Shown here: piece after piece, positions 6,569-7,810 of the stretch | Layout of the letters: the number at the start of each line of letters is the position of its first letter | How positions within the stretch are numbered: position 1 is the first letter of the stretch | Source: Planctomycetaceae bacterium | GTDB lineage: Bacteria > Planctomycetota > Planctomycetia > Pirellulales > Thermoguttaceae | Reading direction: 5' to 3' | Assembly (NCBI GenBank): GCA_003509805.1 | Contig: DOMV01000355.1 | Location: 1 to 7,810, forward strand | Length of the DNA: 7,810 nucleotides | Notes under the pieces: model-generated | Seen by the model: only the letters and a program-made list of their open reading frames with translations | What the model was told of the DNA's origin: nothing | Database searches by the model: none | Program-made: the position numbers and the translations under genes

Positions 6569-6633
6569 TGTGTCGTAAAAATCAAACTGTCCGGCAAACG
6601 GCTCCCGTTGTCAGTTGACAATGATACCGGAAA

Positions 6634-6653
6634 CGCGATGAAAACGAACATTT
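6634..6653 (-). repeat. Repeated intergenic element, 20-nt box, copy 2
   Basis: CGCGATGAAAACGAACATTT on the plus strand matches the box at 3255-3274 at 19 of 20 positions. It lies 110 nt upstream of the ABC gene start. The distance from box to core is about 59 nt here and about 104 nt in copy 1, so the two parts are conserved separately rather than as one block. Confidence 0.75.
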
Positions 6654-6712
6654 AATCACGTCTGCCTGCCGCACTCACTCACCCCAGACTCCTGTTTGTA
6701 CAATGACATAAA

Positions 6713-6782
6713 CGGATCGTTCAAGCGGCGGGCGGTATGCGCGGGACTGCGCGCGGGAGGATTATCAGGTCGTTTGCGGTAT
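6713..6782 (-). repeat. Repeated intergenic element, 70-nt core, copy 2
   Basis: This aligns to 3379-3449 at about 85 percent identity with one single-base gap. In this copy the central CGCG blocks flank a 6-nt spacer (GGACTG), while copy 1 has an 8-nt spacer; the capacity for a short CGCG stem is kept although the spacer sequence changed. It has the same orientation relative to the downstream minus-strand gene as copy 1. Confidence 0.75.
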
Positions 6783-7023
6783 GCCGGAATCGGTACAACT
6801 GTTTTCGGTTTACTATACACCCCGAATGGTAATACAGGCAAGCAATTTTTTGCAATCTTTCCGAAATCGGCGACATTTTTCCGGGCAAGAACGACCCTTT
6901 CATCCATTTCGACCGGATTTGCGTTCAAGGCGAGAGAAAAAGCGGCAAACCGGCAAAATGGAACGATTGTTTCGCAACAAGAGACGCGAAATTCCTAGAA
7001 TCGGAACAAATCCTAAAACCGTT

Positions 7024-7071
7024 GTAAACGGCGGCGTAAACAGAGCCGTAAACAGAGCCGTAAACAGAACG
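7024..7071. repeat. Four tandem 12-bp repeats downstream of typA
   Basis: The plus strand has GTAAACGGCGGC, GTAAACAGAGCC, GTAAACAGAGCC and GTAAACAGAACG in a row. All four keep GTAAAC; the two middle units are identical. The array ends 52 nt from the typA stop codon, in its presumed 3' region. The units have no spacers, so this is a minisatellite and not a CRISPR array. Confidence 0.9.
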
Positions 7072-7123
7072 GGGCCGTGGCGGATCCGGCTGGCTCCCGG
7101 CTTCGGGGAAGTCTATCGTCCGA

Positions 7124-7810
7124 TCACCCCTCTTTTTTCATCCGCCGTGCCGCGTGGCGTCGATCGACCTCTTTGAGCAGAATTTTCCTCAATCGAATCC
7201 GCGTGGGGGTCACTTCGACGAGCTCGTCGTCTTCGATGAACTCCAGGGCCTCTTCCAAAGTAAAGCGACGGGAAGGTTTTAAGATGATATTCCGGTCGCT
7301 TCCGGACGCCCGCATGTTCGTCAACTTTTTCTCTTTCGTGGGGTTGACGTCCATATCGTCGCTCCGGGCGTTTTCGCCGACAATCATTCCCTCGTACACG
7401 ACGTCACCGGGATTGACGAACAACTCGGATCGGGCTTGCAGGCCGTCCATCGCAAAAGCGACCGCTTTTCCGGGAACCATGGAAACGAGAACGCCGTTCG
7501 GGCGGCTCGGGATCGCATCCTCTTTCAATCGATACCCTTCAAAACGATGGTTGATGACGGCATTTCCCTGGGTCGCCGTCAACATTTTCGTCCGCAGCCC
7601 GATCAATCCGCGTGCCGGGATCGAAAATTTGAGCAACGTGAAATCGCCCCGGGTCGCGACTTCCTGTACGACTCCCCGCCGGGCGCCGACCATTTCCATG
7701 ACCGGCCCGGTTTGGTGATCGGGCACCTCGACCACCAGCGTTTCGAACGGCTCTTCGACCTTTCCGTCGGCGTTCGTCCGAAAAATGACTTCCGGCTTGC
7801 CGATGGAAAG
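7124..7810 (-). CDS. typA: Translational GTPase TypA/BipA, C-terminal part (cut by window edge)
   Basis: TypA/BipA is a ribosome-binding GTPase related to EF-G that supports ribosome assembly and growth under stress. Only the last 228 codons are present; the frame stays open to position 7810 and continues beyond, where the GTPase domain should lie. The visible start, LSIGKPEVIFRTNADGKVEE, is the family's end-of-domain-III region. It is followed by the typical VEVPDHQTGPVMEMVGARRG, the IPARGLIGLRTKMLTATQG segment, the NPGDVVYEGMIVGENAR segment, and the signature VNPTKEKKLTNMRASGSD. The end carries DDELVEVTPTRIRLRK and a short basic tail, as in complete homologues, so the C terminus looks intact. 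The apparent start near 7735 is internal, a GTG in mid-domain. No gene follows closely downstream (599-nt gap), so it is probably last in its transcript. Confidence 0.96.
   Translation of the reverse strand, partial: LSIGKPEVIFRTNADGKVEEPFETLVVEVPDHQTGPVMEMVGARRGVVQEVATRGDFTLLKFSIPARGLIGLRTKMLTATQGNAVINHRFEGYRLKEDAIPSRPNGVLVSMVPGKAVAFAMDGLQARSELFVNPGDVVYEGMIVGENARSDDMDVNPTKEKKLTNMRASGSDRNIILKPSRRFTLEEALEFIEDDELVEVTPTRIRLRKILLKEVDRRHAARRMKKEG

Larger units (their letters stand above)
6525..7123. other. Intergenic region between the ABC gene and typA
   Basis: I find no convincing gene in this 599-nt stretch. It contains AATGGAC twice in tandem (6547-6560) with a third near-copy at 6562-6568, shortly upstream of the ABC start; the second copy of the two-part repeat (6634-6653 and 6713-6782); and four 12-bp repeats (7024-7071) behind typA. 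The gap is long enough for a typA 3' end plus an ABC promoter, but neither a hairpin-plus-T-run terminator nor a good -35/-10 pair was found. Plus-strand frames here show no family resemblance. Confidence 0.6.

Noticed and set aside
3287..6928. A shared minus-strand peptide (YRKRxDNPPAxxPAH) in frames at 3287-3529 and 6656-6928, suggesting a small gene family
   Set aside because: The similarity stays within the nucleotide repeat, is visible in several frames at once, and the single-base gap shifts the frame between copies, so it is better explained as a non-coding repeat.
7024..7071. Possible CRISPR array
   Set aside because: The units are 12 bp and directly adjacent with no spacers, and no cas gene is present.
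6781..7176. A plus-strand frame of 131 codons that reads the 12-bp repeats as VNRA units
   Set aside because: It overlaps the 3' end of typA in antisense, has no ribosome binding site, and is very basic with no family resemblance; a repeat length divisible by three keeps the frame open by itself.

Overview
The window looks like chromosomal DNA of a bacterium of the Planctomycetes group. This is an inference from gene content: a Tat-exported Gfo/Idh/MocA oxidoreductase carrying the GNQGPHQTDIARW-type motif common in planctomycete paralogues, a bacterial homologue of the archaeal/eukaryotic topoisomerase VI A subunit, a threonine-rich secreted protein of a planctomycete-like style, weak or absent Shine-Dalgarno sites, and moderately high GC. 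No rRNA, tRNA, transposase, phage gene or CRISPR array is visible.

Layout. Four of the five genes are on the minus strand. From left to right: positions 1-123 are a non-coding tail; 124-1695 (-) is the Tat-exported oxidoreductase; 1902-3050 (-) is a full-length topoisomerase VI subunit A with no B subunit beside it; 3051-3759 is a ~700-nt intergenic region with repeats and a REP-like palindrome; 3760-4824 (+) is a secreted protein of unknown function that may be translated from a leaderless mRNA; 4875-6524 (-) is a LolD/MacB-type ABC ATPase with a ~305-residue low-complexity N-terminal extension and no permease beside it; 6525-7123 is a ~600-nt intergenic region; 7124-7810 (-) is the C-terminal part of the translational GTPase TypA/BipA, cut by the window edge.

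The genes do not form one pathway. Gaps of about 200-700 nt separate the minus-strand genes, so most are probably transcribed on their own. The secreted-protein gene and the ABC gene are convergent, with 50 nt between them.

The most interesting non-gene signal is a two-part intergenic element present twice, at 3255-3449 and 6634-6782. It lies in the same orientation upstream of the topoisomerase gene and of the ABC gene. Its 70-71-nt core is about 85 percent identical between copies, and a separate 20-nt box matches at 19 of 20 positions. The window is also rich in short tandem duplications (7, 12, 13, 15 and 18 nt), both inside and outside genes. I found no clear multi-gene novel system. The best leads are the lone topoisomerase VI A subunit, the extended orphan ABC ATPase with a possible internal start, and the repeated intergenic element.
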